Assembly: GCA_900551675.1 (NCBI GenBank)
Contig: URXH01000030.1
Location: 1-18,486, forward strand
Length of the DNA stretch: 18,486 nt
Direction of reading: 5' to 3'
Source of the DNA: an uncultured bacterium
GTDB lineage: Bacteria; Cyanobacteriota; Vampirovibrionia; Gastranaerophilales; Gastranaerophilaceae
The notes under the pieces are model-generated. The model worked only from the letters and a program-made list of their open reading frames with translations, was not told the DNA's origin and made no database searches. Below, piece by piece: positions 7,771 to 14,095 of the stretch; within the stretch, counting starts at the first letter, position 1, and each line of letters opens with the position of its first letter. Made by a program: the position numbers and the translations under genes.

Positions 7771-8997
7771 CTATTCATACCTCAAAGCATCAATCGGATT
7801 TAAAAGTGAGGCTTTGTATGCGGGGTAATAGCCGAATAAAACTCCTATTGCGCCTGAAAATCCGAGCGACAAAAGTATTGAAAACAGTGATATTGATACA
7901 TTCATTACGCCTGTAATCTGAACAATTTGTGAGCCGATTACGCCTGCAGCAACACCTATTAAACCTCCGATTACTGATAACAAAAAAGATTCTATTAAAA
8001 ATTGAATTCTTATATCGGATGGTTTAGCGCCTATTGCCATTCTTATTCCGATTTCTTTTGTACGTTCGGTTACAGATACAAGCATAATATTCATAATACC
8101 TATTCCGCCGACAAGAAGAGATACAGATGCGATTGATGCAAGTAAAATTGCAAATGTCTGGACTGTTGACTTCATTTTTTCCTGAAACTCGGCGGAATTT
8201 CTTATTTCAAAATCGTTTTCCTGATTTTTTCCTATTCTGTGGCGTGCAACGAGGAGTTCTTCAATATCCTGTTCGGCAAGTGAAACATCGTCAGGATCAG
8301 AGCCTTTTACAACTATCATTGAGACAGTTCCAGGGAAAACCGTGCCGAAAACTTTTTTCTGCGCTGTTGTTATCGGAATAAATATCAAATCGTCTTGATC
8401 CATAGGCCCCATACTGCCCTTTGATTTTAAAGTTCCGATTACTCTGAAAGGTATTCCGCCTACTCTTATAGTTCTGTCTATTGGATCTAAGTCGCCGAAA
8501 AGTTCTGCGGCAACTGTTGAACCGATTACCGTAACTTTTGCGGAATTTTTCAGGTCTTCGCGGACAAAGCCTCTGCCTGAATTTACTTCATAGTTTTTTA
8601 TATAAAAATATTCAGGATCTGTACCGTAAACTGTTGTTGCCCAGTTCTGGTTTCCGTAGGTAAGCTGCTTGGATTCAGAGCTGACAGAAGCTACTGCTGA
8701 TACTCCTCTTGCGTTTTTCATAATTGCCTGTGCATCTTTTAAGGTAAGAGAAGGCTTTGTTCCGGCTCCCATTCTGACACCGCCTGATTTTGCGGAGGCC
8801 GAACGTATGGTCAGGATATTACTCCCCATAGATTCCATGTCTTTTTGAACTCTTTCGCTTGCGCCTGTTCCTACTGCAAGCATGATAATTACCGCGCTTA
8901 CGCCTATAATTATACCGAGACTTGTCAGCATAGAGCGCATTTTATTTATTTTAAGTGATACTACCGCCATTTTTACTAAAGATTTGAAATCTATCAT
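7771..8997 (-). CDS. MacB-type ABC transporter permease
   Basis: A 408-residue inner-membrane protein with the MacB core layout: a transmembrane helix near residues 24-45, a large periplasmic domain (about 50-270) and three C-terminal helices (about 280-305, 335-357, 370-390) of the FtsX family. Diagnostic stretches are KMRSMLTSLGIIIGVSAVI, GGIGIMNIMLVSVTERTKEI and PAYKASLLNPIDALRYE. It should pair with the separate ATPase encoded upstream, whereas classic MacB is one fused chain. I chose ATG at 8997, with GAGG six bases upstream, over a TTG at 9009. Its stop is 2 bp from the convergent aroE stop, leaving no room for a terminator between them. It is the last gene of the tolC-macA-ATPase-permease operon. 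Confidence 0.92.
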   Translation of the reverse strand: MIDFKSLVKMAVVSLKINKMRSMLTSLGIIIGVSAVIIMLAVGTGASERVQKDMESMGSNILTIRSASAKSGGVRMGAGTKPSLTLKDAQAIMKNARGVSAVASVSSESKQLTYGNQNWATTVYGTDPEYFYIKNYEVNSGRGFVREDLKNSAKVTVIGSTVAAELFGDLDPIDRTIRVGGIPFRVIGTLKSKGSMGPMDQDDLIFIPITTAQKKVFGTVFPGTVSMIVVKGSDPDDVSLAEQDIEELLVARHRIGKNQENDFEIRNSAEFQEKMKSTVQTFAILLASIASVSLLVGGIGIMNIMLVSVTERTKEIGIRMAIGAKPSDIRIQFLIESFLLSVIGGLIGVAAGVIGSQIVQITGVMNVSISLFSILLSLGFSGAIGVLFGYYPAYKASLLNPIDALRYE

Positions 8998-9013
8998 AGT
9001 TTGCCTCAACTTA

Positions 9014-9032
9014 CCCTCTCGCGGAGAGAGGG
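9014..9032. repeat. CCCTCTC/GAGAGGG hairpin between transporter genes
   Basis: CCCTCTC at 9014-9020 pairs perfectly with GAGAGGG at 9026-9032 around GCGGA. On the minus strand it is followed by TTGAGG, similar to the element at 31-49. It sits just upstream of the permease ribosome site and could affect its translation or mark an inserted palindromic repeat. Confidence 0.6.
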
Positions 9033-9121
9033 GATATGTTTATTATTTACTACATTAGGAGGAAATATTATTATTTTTTTGTAAATAGCCTGCCTTCCTG
9101 CCCTCTGAGCTTCTAATCTTC

Positions 9122-9148
9122 CCTTTTCCATCACAGGGATGGAAAAGG
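9122..9148. repeat. Perfect 10-bp hairpin directly after the ATPase stop
   Basis: CCTTTTCCAT at 9122-9131 is exactly complementary to ATGGAAAAGG at 9139-9148, with a 7-base loop. It begins two bases past the ATPase stop in the direction of transcription. There is no T-run after it on the minus strand, so it is not a classic terminator. It could instead stabilise the upstream mRNA or be an inserted repeat. Confidence 0.7.
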
Positions 9149-9149
9149 A

Positions 9150-9854
9150 TTAATATGGAATTGTTGTGTGTGTGTTTAATTCATCGGAAATAATATTTCC
9201 GTCTTTAAATCTTACAACACGTTTGCAGTATTGTGCGATATCCGGTTCATGGGTTACGAGAACAATTGTTTTACCCATTTCCTTGTTGAGGTTTACGAAA
9301 AATTCCATAACCTCAATGCTGGTCTTTGTATCTAAGTTTCCTGTTGGTTCATCTGCCAGAATCAGCGGCGGATCATTTACTATTGCACGTGCGATGGCAA
9401 CTCTTTGCTGCTGCCCGCCTGACATCTGGTTTGGCATATGATCTTCACGTTTTTCAAGACCTACAATTTTTAAGGCTTTTTTCGCCCTTACAACTCTTTC
9501 TTCTTCAGGAATTCCTTTGTAAATCATTGGAAGTTCCACATTTTCAAGCGCTGTTGTTCTTGATATCAGATTGAAACCCTGAAAAACAAATCCCATTTTC
9601 TCGTTTCTGACTTTTGCAAGGTTATCAGTATCAAGAGAAAGCATGTCAATGCCGTCAAGGAAGTAGCTTCCGGAATTTGGCTTATCAAGAGTTCCGAGCA
9701 TATTCATAAATGTTGATTTGCCTGAACCTGATGCACCCATTATTGCAACAAATTCGCCTTTTTCAACCGTTAGAGAAACGCAGTTCAGCGCATTGAAACT
9801 GTCTTCTCCTGTCTGATAAGTTTTTATTGCATCTTTTACTTCTATCAAACTCAT
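9150..9854 (-). CDS. MacB/LolD-type ABC transporter ATPase
   Basis: A 234-residue stand-alone nucleotide-binding subunit of the LolD/MacB/FtsE group. It has Walker A GASGSGKS (40-47), the Q-loop Q92, signature MSGGQ (144-148), Walker B LILADE (164-169), the D-loop region TGNLD and the switch His202 (THEPD). It powers export with the permease encoded after it. It starts three bases after the macA-like stop, so the two are surely co-transcribed. The 152-base gap to the permease is unusual for this otherwise tightly packed operon and is filled with hairpins and short repeats. Substrate cannot be told; relatives handle macrolides, peptides or lipoproteins. Confidence 0.94.
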   Translation of the reverse strand: MSLIEVKDAIKTYQTGEDSFNALNCVSLTVEKGEFVAIMGASGSGKSTFMNMLGTLDKPNSGSYFLDGIDMLSLDTDNLAKVRNEKMGFVFQGFNLISRTTALENVELPMIYKGIPEEERVVRAKKALKIVGLEKREDHMPNQMSGGQQQRVAIARAIVNDPPLILADEPTGNLDTKTSIEVMEFFVNLNKEMGKTIVLVTHEPDIAQYCKRVVRFKDGNIISDELNTHTTIPY

Positions 9855-9857
9855 TTG

Positions 9858-11042
9858 TTATAACCTCGGAACACGCATTCTGCCGTTATTAGCCTTAGAA
9901 TTTTTACTTTTTATTGACATAATAACCTGAGTATCTTCATTTATTTTGTCAGAAATTATTTCTGTATTGGAGTCGTTATTTGCTCCTGTTTTAATCTCTA
10001 TGCGTTTTGCTTTGCCTTTTTCAAGAACCCAGATGCCCTGATTTTTATATTTTGGACCGTTTATATCAGGAGTAAATTTTAGCGCCATATTCGGAACGCA
10101 AAGGACATTTTCGCTTCTGTCTGTAATAATTGAAACATTTGCTGTCATTCCGGGTTTGAGTTTCAAATCTTCGTTATTAACATCAACGATTACTGTATAA
10201 GTTACAACATTTGATTCTGTTGTCGGAGAAAGTCTGACCTGCGTAACTTTTCCTTTAAAATTCTGATCGGGATAACCGTCAATTGTGTAGGTTACATCCT
10301 GACCTTCTTCAACTTTCCCGATATCGGCTTCGGAGACGCTGACTTCAATCTGCATATTTGTTAAATCCTGAGCTATCGTAAATAATTCGGGAGCCTGAAA
10401 GCTTGCGGCTACAGGAGAACCGAGGTCTATTTCTCTTGAAATTACAGTTCCATCAACTGGGGCAATAATTTTTGTATAGCCCAGGTTTGTCATTGCTGTT
10501 CTTAAAGATGCCTGATACTGGCTTATCTGCGCTTTTGCAGCATTAATCTGGGCAACATCCGATTTATATGTGCTGTATTTTTCATCAAGTTCGCTTTTGG
10601 CTACGAAGTTTTTTGCGTAAAGATTTTTGTATCTTATATACTGCTGTCTGTCAAAATCTGCGATAGCCTGAAGTCTTGCGACATTAGCCTGTGCATTGTT
10701 TATCTGCGCCTGATTTTGCTGCACCGTTGCTTCAAAGTTTGCGGGGTCTATCTGCGCTAAAATCTGGCCTTTTTTTACAACATCGTTATAGTCAACGTAA
10801 ATTTCTTTTATCAGACCTGACACTGTTGAACCTACGCTGACTGTATTAACTGGGTTAATCGTCCCTGATGCTTCAACAACCTGAGTGATGGTGCAGCGTT
10901 TCACATGGCGTGTTTGATATTTTACCTGTTTGCTTCCCGCAAAACCAATTATGCCAAGAACAAGTACTGCTGCTATAGCACCTGAAACTGCTATATGTCT
11001 TTTTTTTATCTGTAATTTTTTAAAATCTTCAAAATTTATCAT
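9858..11042 (-). CDS. MacA/HlyD-type periplasmic adaptor protein
   Basis: A 394-residue membrane fusion protein. A basic N-terminus leads to one anchor helix (about 18-36). The first half of the lipoyl domain is at about 66-100 (SGLIKEIYVDYNDVVKKGQ), followed by an alpha-hairpin coiled coil rich in Gln, Asn and Ala (about 105-185), the second lipoyl half (APVDGTVISREIDLGSPV) and beta-barrel regions (PGMTANVSI). Such adaptors bridge the inner-membrane ABC transporter to an outer-membrane TolC channel. The neighbours supply both partners: its ATG overlaps the tolC-like stop by 4 bases (ATGA), and the ATPase begins three bases after it. It resembles MacA more than RND adaptors because of the ABC partner. 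Confidence 0.93.
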   Translation of the reverse strand: MINFEDFKKLQIKKRHIAVSGAIAAVLVLGIIGFAGSKQVKYQTRHVKRCTITQVVEASGTINPVNTVSVGSTVSGLIKEIYVDYNDVVKKGQILAQIDPANFEATVQQNQAQINNAQANVARLQAIADFDRQQYIRYKNLYAKNFVAKSELDEKYSTYKSDVAQINAAKAQISQYQASLRTAMTNLGYTKIIAPVDGTVISREIDLGSPVAASFQAPELFTIAQDLTNMQIEVSVSEADIGKVEEGQDVTYTIDGYPDQNFKGKVTQVRLSPTTESNVVTYTVIVDVNNEDLKLKPGMTANVSIITDRSENVLCVPNMALKFTPDINGPKYKNQGIWVLEKGKAKRIEIKTGANNDSNTEIISDKINEDTQVIMSIKSKNSKANNGRMRVPRL

Positions 11043-12487
11043 TTGTCATCCTCAATTGATGTTGTTACATCCTGCGGCAGTGCAATCGCTTTTTCGAGAT
11101 TTGCTCTTGCCACATTATAATTATACACTGTTTGAACGTAAGAAACCTGTGCGTTATTGTAATTTACTTTTGCATCCTGAAGCTGGATGTAGTCGCCTAA
11201 CCCTACGGCATAACGGCCGTCTGCAAGTTCAAAGTTTTCAAGAGTCTGTTTAACTTTAACGGCAAGAAGCGGGATTTGTTTTTCCAGCTGCATCATGCTT
11301 ATATAGAGATTTTGAACTTCAAAATAGATATCCTGTTTAGCCTGATCAATTTCTGTCTGTGCAAGGTCTACCTGAATTTTTGCGTTATCAATTCTGTGTT
11401 TCTGCCCTTTTATATTGACCGATGTTGAAAGGTTAACCCCGACATTAAATGAATTTGTATTATACTGATCGCGGTAGCCGTAGCCTGCAGTTGCTGAGAT
11501 TTCGGGGAGATATTCGCGTTTAGCGTATTTTAAAGATTCTTTCATTGCCTTTAATGTAGCATCGTAAGCTTTTAGATCAGGTCTGTTTTTATACGCAAGA
11601 TTTACAGCCTCTTCAAAAGTATACGGAAAAGGCTGAAATTTGTAATTATCAAGTACATTTATTTTTTCAACATGTGATGTTAAAAAAGCATCACCGACAT
11701 CTTTGGGCGGTTTGCTCAAGTCTTTCTTTTCATCAATTTTTTCTAAATTTACCGGAACGTAATTGTTTTGGAAATTAAATGTTTCTGTATTTTCAATTTC
11801 GTATTCGGGTGCAAAAGCAATATACATAGAATTGTTGAGTTTTACAAGCGCATTTTTATAGTTTTTTTCGGATTCGACAAGTGTAACTTTGGAATCGCTC
11901 AAATTTACTTCCGCATTAACAAGGTCGATTTTTGATCTTATCCCTTCATCAAAATAAGCTTTTGTTCTCTGGTAGTTGCGTTCGTTAATCTGGACATTTG
12001 CTCTGTTGACATCAAGGGTAGCTTTTGCTGCAAGCACTCCGTAATAATTTGTTTTAACTCCGAAGATTGTTTCCAATACAGTGTCTTCAAATTCGTATAA
12101 TGCAGCCATTCTGTCAAAATTATACATTCTGATGTTTGCGTTTGTTTTTCCGAAGTTCCAGATGAGCTGGTTAATATTAGCTTCTGCGGAATAGATACTT
12201 GAATTTGTTGATCTTCTGTTATTGTTGTTATCGGTAAGATTATAGCCTGTGCCGATGCCGAGTGTCGGGAAATATTCAGATTTCGCAATTCCCAAATTTC
12301 CCTTGGCAAGTCCGTAATTGTAGCGGGATTTTTTGACAAGCGGACTGTTTTGAAGGGCAATTTCTATACAGTCTTTGATATTTAAGACAGCATTCTTTTC
12401 AACAGTCATCTGCTCAATTGCAAATGACGCAGTTATTGTAAAGCACAAACAAATTGTTAAGGCGGCAGCCTTTATATTGAATTTCAA
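11039..12487 (-). CDS. TolC-family outer membrane efflux protein
   Basis: A 482-residue outer-membrane channel protein. Residues 1-23 are a signal peptide ending ASFA. Two homologous helical-hairpin halves follow (about 35-235 and 290-470), each opening with the family pattern near NIKDCIEIALQNSPLVKKS and FEEAVNLAYKNRPDLKAY. Trimers form a barrel in the outer membrane and a long periplasmic tunnel. It starts with TTG at 12487, with GAGG nine bases upstream. It is the first gene of the efflux operon, with a TATAAT 22 bases before the start codon. An outer-membrane protein fits the lpt genes to the left: this genome is diderm. Confidence 0.92.
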   Translation of the reverse strand: MKFNIKAAALTICLCFTITASFAIEQMTVEKNAVLNIKDCIEIALQNSPLVKKSRYNYGLAKGNLGIAKSEYFPTLGIGTGYNLTDNNNNRRSTNSSIYSAEANINQLIWNFGKTNANIRMYNFDRMAALYEFEDTVLETIFGVKTNYYGVLAAKATLDVNRANVQINERNYQRTKAYFDEGIRSKIDLVNAEVNLSDSKVTLVESEKNYKNALVKLNNSMYIAFAPEYEIENTETFNFQNNYVPVNLEKIDEKKDLSKPPKDVGDAFLTSHVEKINVLDNYKFQPFPYTFEEAVNLAYKNRPDLKAYDATLKAMKESLKYAKREYLPEISATAGYGYRDQYNTNSFNVGVNLSTSVNIKGQKHRIDNAKIQVDLAQTEIDQAKQDIYFEVQNLYISMMQLEKQIPLLAVKVKQTLENFELADGRYAVGLGDYIQLQDAKVNYNNAQVSYVQTVYNYNVARANLEKAIALPQDVTTSIEDDK

Positions 12488-12508
12488 GTTTAAATTCCTC
12501 GTTACAAT

Positions 12509-12514
12509 ATTATA
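12509..12514 (-). promoter_or_regulatory. Candidate -10 of the tolC-macAB operon
   Basis: TATAAT on the minus strand lies 22 bases upstream of the TTG start and before the GAGG ribosome site. No good -35 box is seen at 16-18 bases. The sequence upstream of it changes character within about 100 bases, so the native upstream region may have been replaced. Confidence 0.4.
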
Positions 12515-12549
12515 ACGATTTAAGCATAACTTTTGTTCATTTTAATCAT

Positions 12550-13272
12550 TTATGGGGTTGAGATTTTTAAATTGTACCTGCTTAATTTATCTTGCAGACT
12601 GCTTGTTTTTTGTTTAAGGCAAGTAGTTTTTTGTCTGAGAATTCTGATAATGCTTTCAAGATAATAATATTTTTCATCTTCCCTCGTTGAAAAATTAAAT
12701 ACCTTATATATATTACTATTTAAAACAATTGGCAATGGCATTTGAAATCTATCATAATCTTCTTTTTCTCTAAATGCAACTATATATATTCTTTCTCTAT
12801 TCTGTGGAATATCTCCATATTCACAAGCATTCATAACTTGATACCTTATTTTATCCTTGTACCCAGCTTGTTCTAATCGTTCAATTATTGTTCTAAATGT
12901 TTTACCATTATTATGACCAACTAGGTTTTTAACATTTTCAAGAAATATTACTCTAGGCTTTCTAACTTTAAATATTCTTTCCATTTCAAAGAATAAGTCT
13001 CCCGTACGGTCGTCTTCAAAACCTTTTCTATAGCCTGCAACAGAAAAAGATGTGCAGGGAAAACCGCCTACCATTATATCAAATTTTGGAATTTCTTCTA
13101 GTTTCACATCGTGAATATCTCTACAATCAACTTTATTTTCAAAGTTTTTTTCATATGTTTCAACTGCATATTTATCAAATTCATTTGCATATGAAATTTC
13201 ACATTTTTTAGTTTGTAAAAAACCCAAATCAATTCCTCCAACACCTGCAAATAAGCTACAAATTTTATACAT
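12550..13272 (-). CDS. C5 cytosine DNA methyltransferase, apparently truncated
   Basis: A 240-residue chain starting at ATG 13272, five bases after a perfect AGGAGG; an ATG at 13305 lies upstream of that site and is rejected. It has motif I (FAGVGG, 8-13), the catalytic Pro-Cys of motif IV (PC at 72-73, C73), motif VI ENV (112-114) and motif VIII QNRER (158-162 region). Motifs IX and X and the target-recognition domain, which normally follow over about 75-100 more residues, are missing. After KYYYLES (about residue 207) the chain changes to a short Lys/Gln/Ser heptad-like tail and stops. Relatives are about 315-330 residues. It should modify the site cut by the nuclease encoded just before it, but as written it is probably inactive. 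The truncation lies where the DNA composition changes. Confidence 0.85.
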   Translation of the reverse strand: MYKICSLFAGVGGIDLGFLQTKKCEISYANEFDKYAVETYEKNFENKVDCRDIHDVKLEEIPKFDIMVGGFPCTSFSVAGYRKGFEDDRTGDLFFEMERIFKVRKPRVIFLENVKNLVGHNNGKTFRTIIERLEQAGYKDKIRYQVMNACEYGDIPQNRERIYIVAFREKEDYDRFQMPLPIVLNSNIYKVFNFSTREDEKYYYLESIIRILRQKTTCLKQKTSSLQDKLSRYNLKISTP

Positions 13273-13277
13273 CAAGG

Positions 13278-13300
13278 CCTCCTTTTGCGGCGTGCCGCAA
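13278..13300 (-). promoter_or_regulatory. AGGAGG ribosome site abutting a palindrome with two GCNGC sites
   Basis: TTGCGGCGTGCCGCAA (13285-13300) has 7-base arms around GT and contains GCGGC (13287-13291) and GCCGC (13294-13298), both matching GCNGC, the Bsp6I-family recognition sequence. It is one base from AGGAGG (13278-13283), which precedes the methyltransferase ATG by five bases. By eye these are the only GCNGC sites between 12,541 and 15,700. An autoregulatory site bound or methylated by the methyltransferase is a reasonable inference. A hairpin limiting ribosome access is the alternative. Confidence 0.6.
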
Positions 13301-13319
13301 TTCACATTAGTAAATTAAT

Positions 13320-13334
13320 AGAGTAAAGCACTCT
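13320..13334. promoter_or_regulatory. Pseudo-palindrome upstream of the methyltransferase gene (copy A)
   Basis: AGAGTAAAGCACTCT has perfect 5-base arms around AAAGC and lies between the nuclease stop (13343) and the methyltransferase start. Its reverse complement matches copy B (13876-13890) at 13 of 15 positions. A shared operator is inferred. Confidence 0.5.
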
Positions 13335-13342
13335 TCCTTTCT

Positions 13343-13864
13343 TTAATCTTTAACAATTTGACCTCTTCTTATATTGAATTTTACAGTAGGTTTAAGATTT
13401 CTCTTTTCTATAATACTTTCAATTATTCTTATATGAGGTCTCTTTCCTTCCTCTTGATAATCTCCAACTGTTGCAGTTTTTGATACCGGAATTTTTTTTA
13501 GTTCTTCAGAATTAACACCAGTATCATAGACATATAATATATTAAAATCTAAATCAAATCTTAAAAATATCAAATCATCAAAATCACATTTTGGTCCAAA
13601 GCTACTTAAATCATATGAAAAATTGCTTGTTGCTTTAAATTCGTATTTTTTTCCTTCTTGTGAATATGCATCTCCGCCTGTACTTTTATTCCAAAGTAGA
13701 TTTAAACAATAGCATCCCATTGGCTCGCTAATAGCATCAGGCATATTAATGCCTCTTGAAACCAAACTTTTTACATATGTATTCAAATCTTTCCATTTAA
13801 AAAAAGCATCACAAGCTTCTTGAATTCGTGGTTCATCAATTTTTATCAAATATTCTTTATTCAT
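13343..13864 (-). CDS. Bsp6I-family type II restriction endonuclease
   Basis: A 173-residue protein I recognise as the Bsp6I family, whose named member cuts GC^NGC; family length is about 170-175 from memory, so it looks complete. The likely PD-(D/E)xK catalytic set is D65 in GGDA with E75 and K77 in YEFKATS. Other strong family stretches are DAISEPMGCYCLNLLWNK, DLSSFGPKCDFDDLIFLRF and a late KRPHIRII. The methyltransferase follows 70 bases downstream on the same strand, giving a standard type II pair. The ATG at 13864 has no clear Shine-Dalgarno, unlike the methyltransferase's perfect one, so translation should favour the methyltransferase. Its gene is bracketed by two near-identical 15-base pseudo-palindromes. 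The base composition is AT-rich and differs from the efflux operon. Confidence 0.85.
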   Translation of the reverse strand: MNKEYLIKIDEPRIQEACDAFFKWKDLNTYVKSLVSRGINMPDAISEPMGCYCLNLLWNKSTGGDAYSQEGKKYEFKATSNFSYDLSSFGPKCDFDDLIFLRFDLDFNILYVYDTGVNSEELKKIPVSKTATVGDYQEEGKRPHIRIIESIIEKRNLKPTVKFNIRRGQIVKD

Positions 13865-13875
13865 TATTTACCATT

Positions 13876-13890
13876 AGAGTGCTAAACTCT
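13876..13890. promoter_or_regulatory. Pseudo-palindrome upstream of the nuclease gene (copy B)
   Basis: AGAGTGCTAAACTCT has 5-base arms (6 with the flanking T/A at 13875 and 13891). It lies between the TATAAT (13897-13902) and the nuclease ATG, about where transcription would start, a typical repressor position. It is the inverted partner of copy A at 13320-13334. Confidence 0.55.
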
Positions 13891-13896
13891 ATAAAT

Positions 13897-13902
13897 ATTA
13901 TA
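13897..13902 (-). promoter_or_regulatory. Candidate -10 of the restriction-modification genes
   Basis: TATAAT on the minus strand, 32 bases before the nuclease ATG and just upstream of copy B. The -35 region is only TTTTAA-like and weak. Confidence 0.45.
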
Positions 13903-14027
13903 TACTAATTTCAGAAAAATTAAAAGATTTTTATCATATTTTTTCAGATTTTGCTTTCGAGATAAGTGAAAAAGTAAAAGCAAGTTTTGACAATGTGAAT
14001 TGCAATAAGTCTTACATTTGGTCTTAA

Positions 14028-14056
14028 TGTACAAGATAATGCAATTTTGTTATAAT
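14028..14056 (+). promoter_or_regulatory. Candidate promoter ahead of the transposase
   Basis: TGTACA (14028-14033, 4 of 6 matches to TTGACA), a 17-base spacer, and TATAAT (14051-14056). It lies just outside the left inverted repeat of the IS element, so expression of this copy may come from the flanking DNA. Confidence 0.45.
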
Positions 14057-14062
14057 TGTATT

Positions 14063-14078
14063 ATGTAAATGTTTTGGT
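14063..14078 (+). repeat. IS30 element left inverted repeat
   Basis: ATGTAAATGTTTTGGT, perfect match in inverted orientation to 15359-15374. Confidence 0.88.
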
Positions 14079-14095
14079 AGAAATGGAGAAATATT

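Noticed and set aside
8997..9009. TTG at 9009 as permease start
   Set aside because: ATG at 8997 has GAGG at good spacing; the TTG overlaps that ribosome site.
13273..13305. Upstream ATG (13305) for the methyltransferase
   Set aside because: The perfect AGGAGG lies between it and ATG 13272, and the family begins at MYKICSLFAG; the extra 11 codons run through the palindrome.
13865..14062. Search for a small controller or antitoxin gene between nuclease and IS30
   Set aside because: No frame of useful length with a start and ribosome site; only repeats and promoter-like words were seen.
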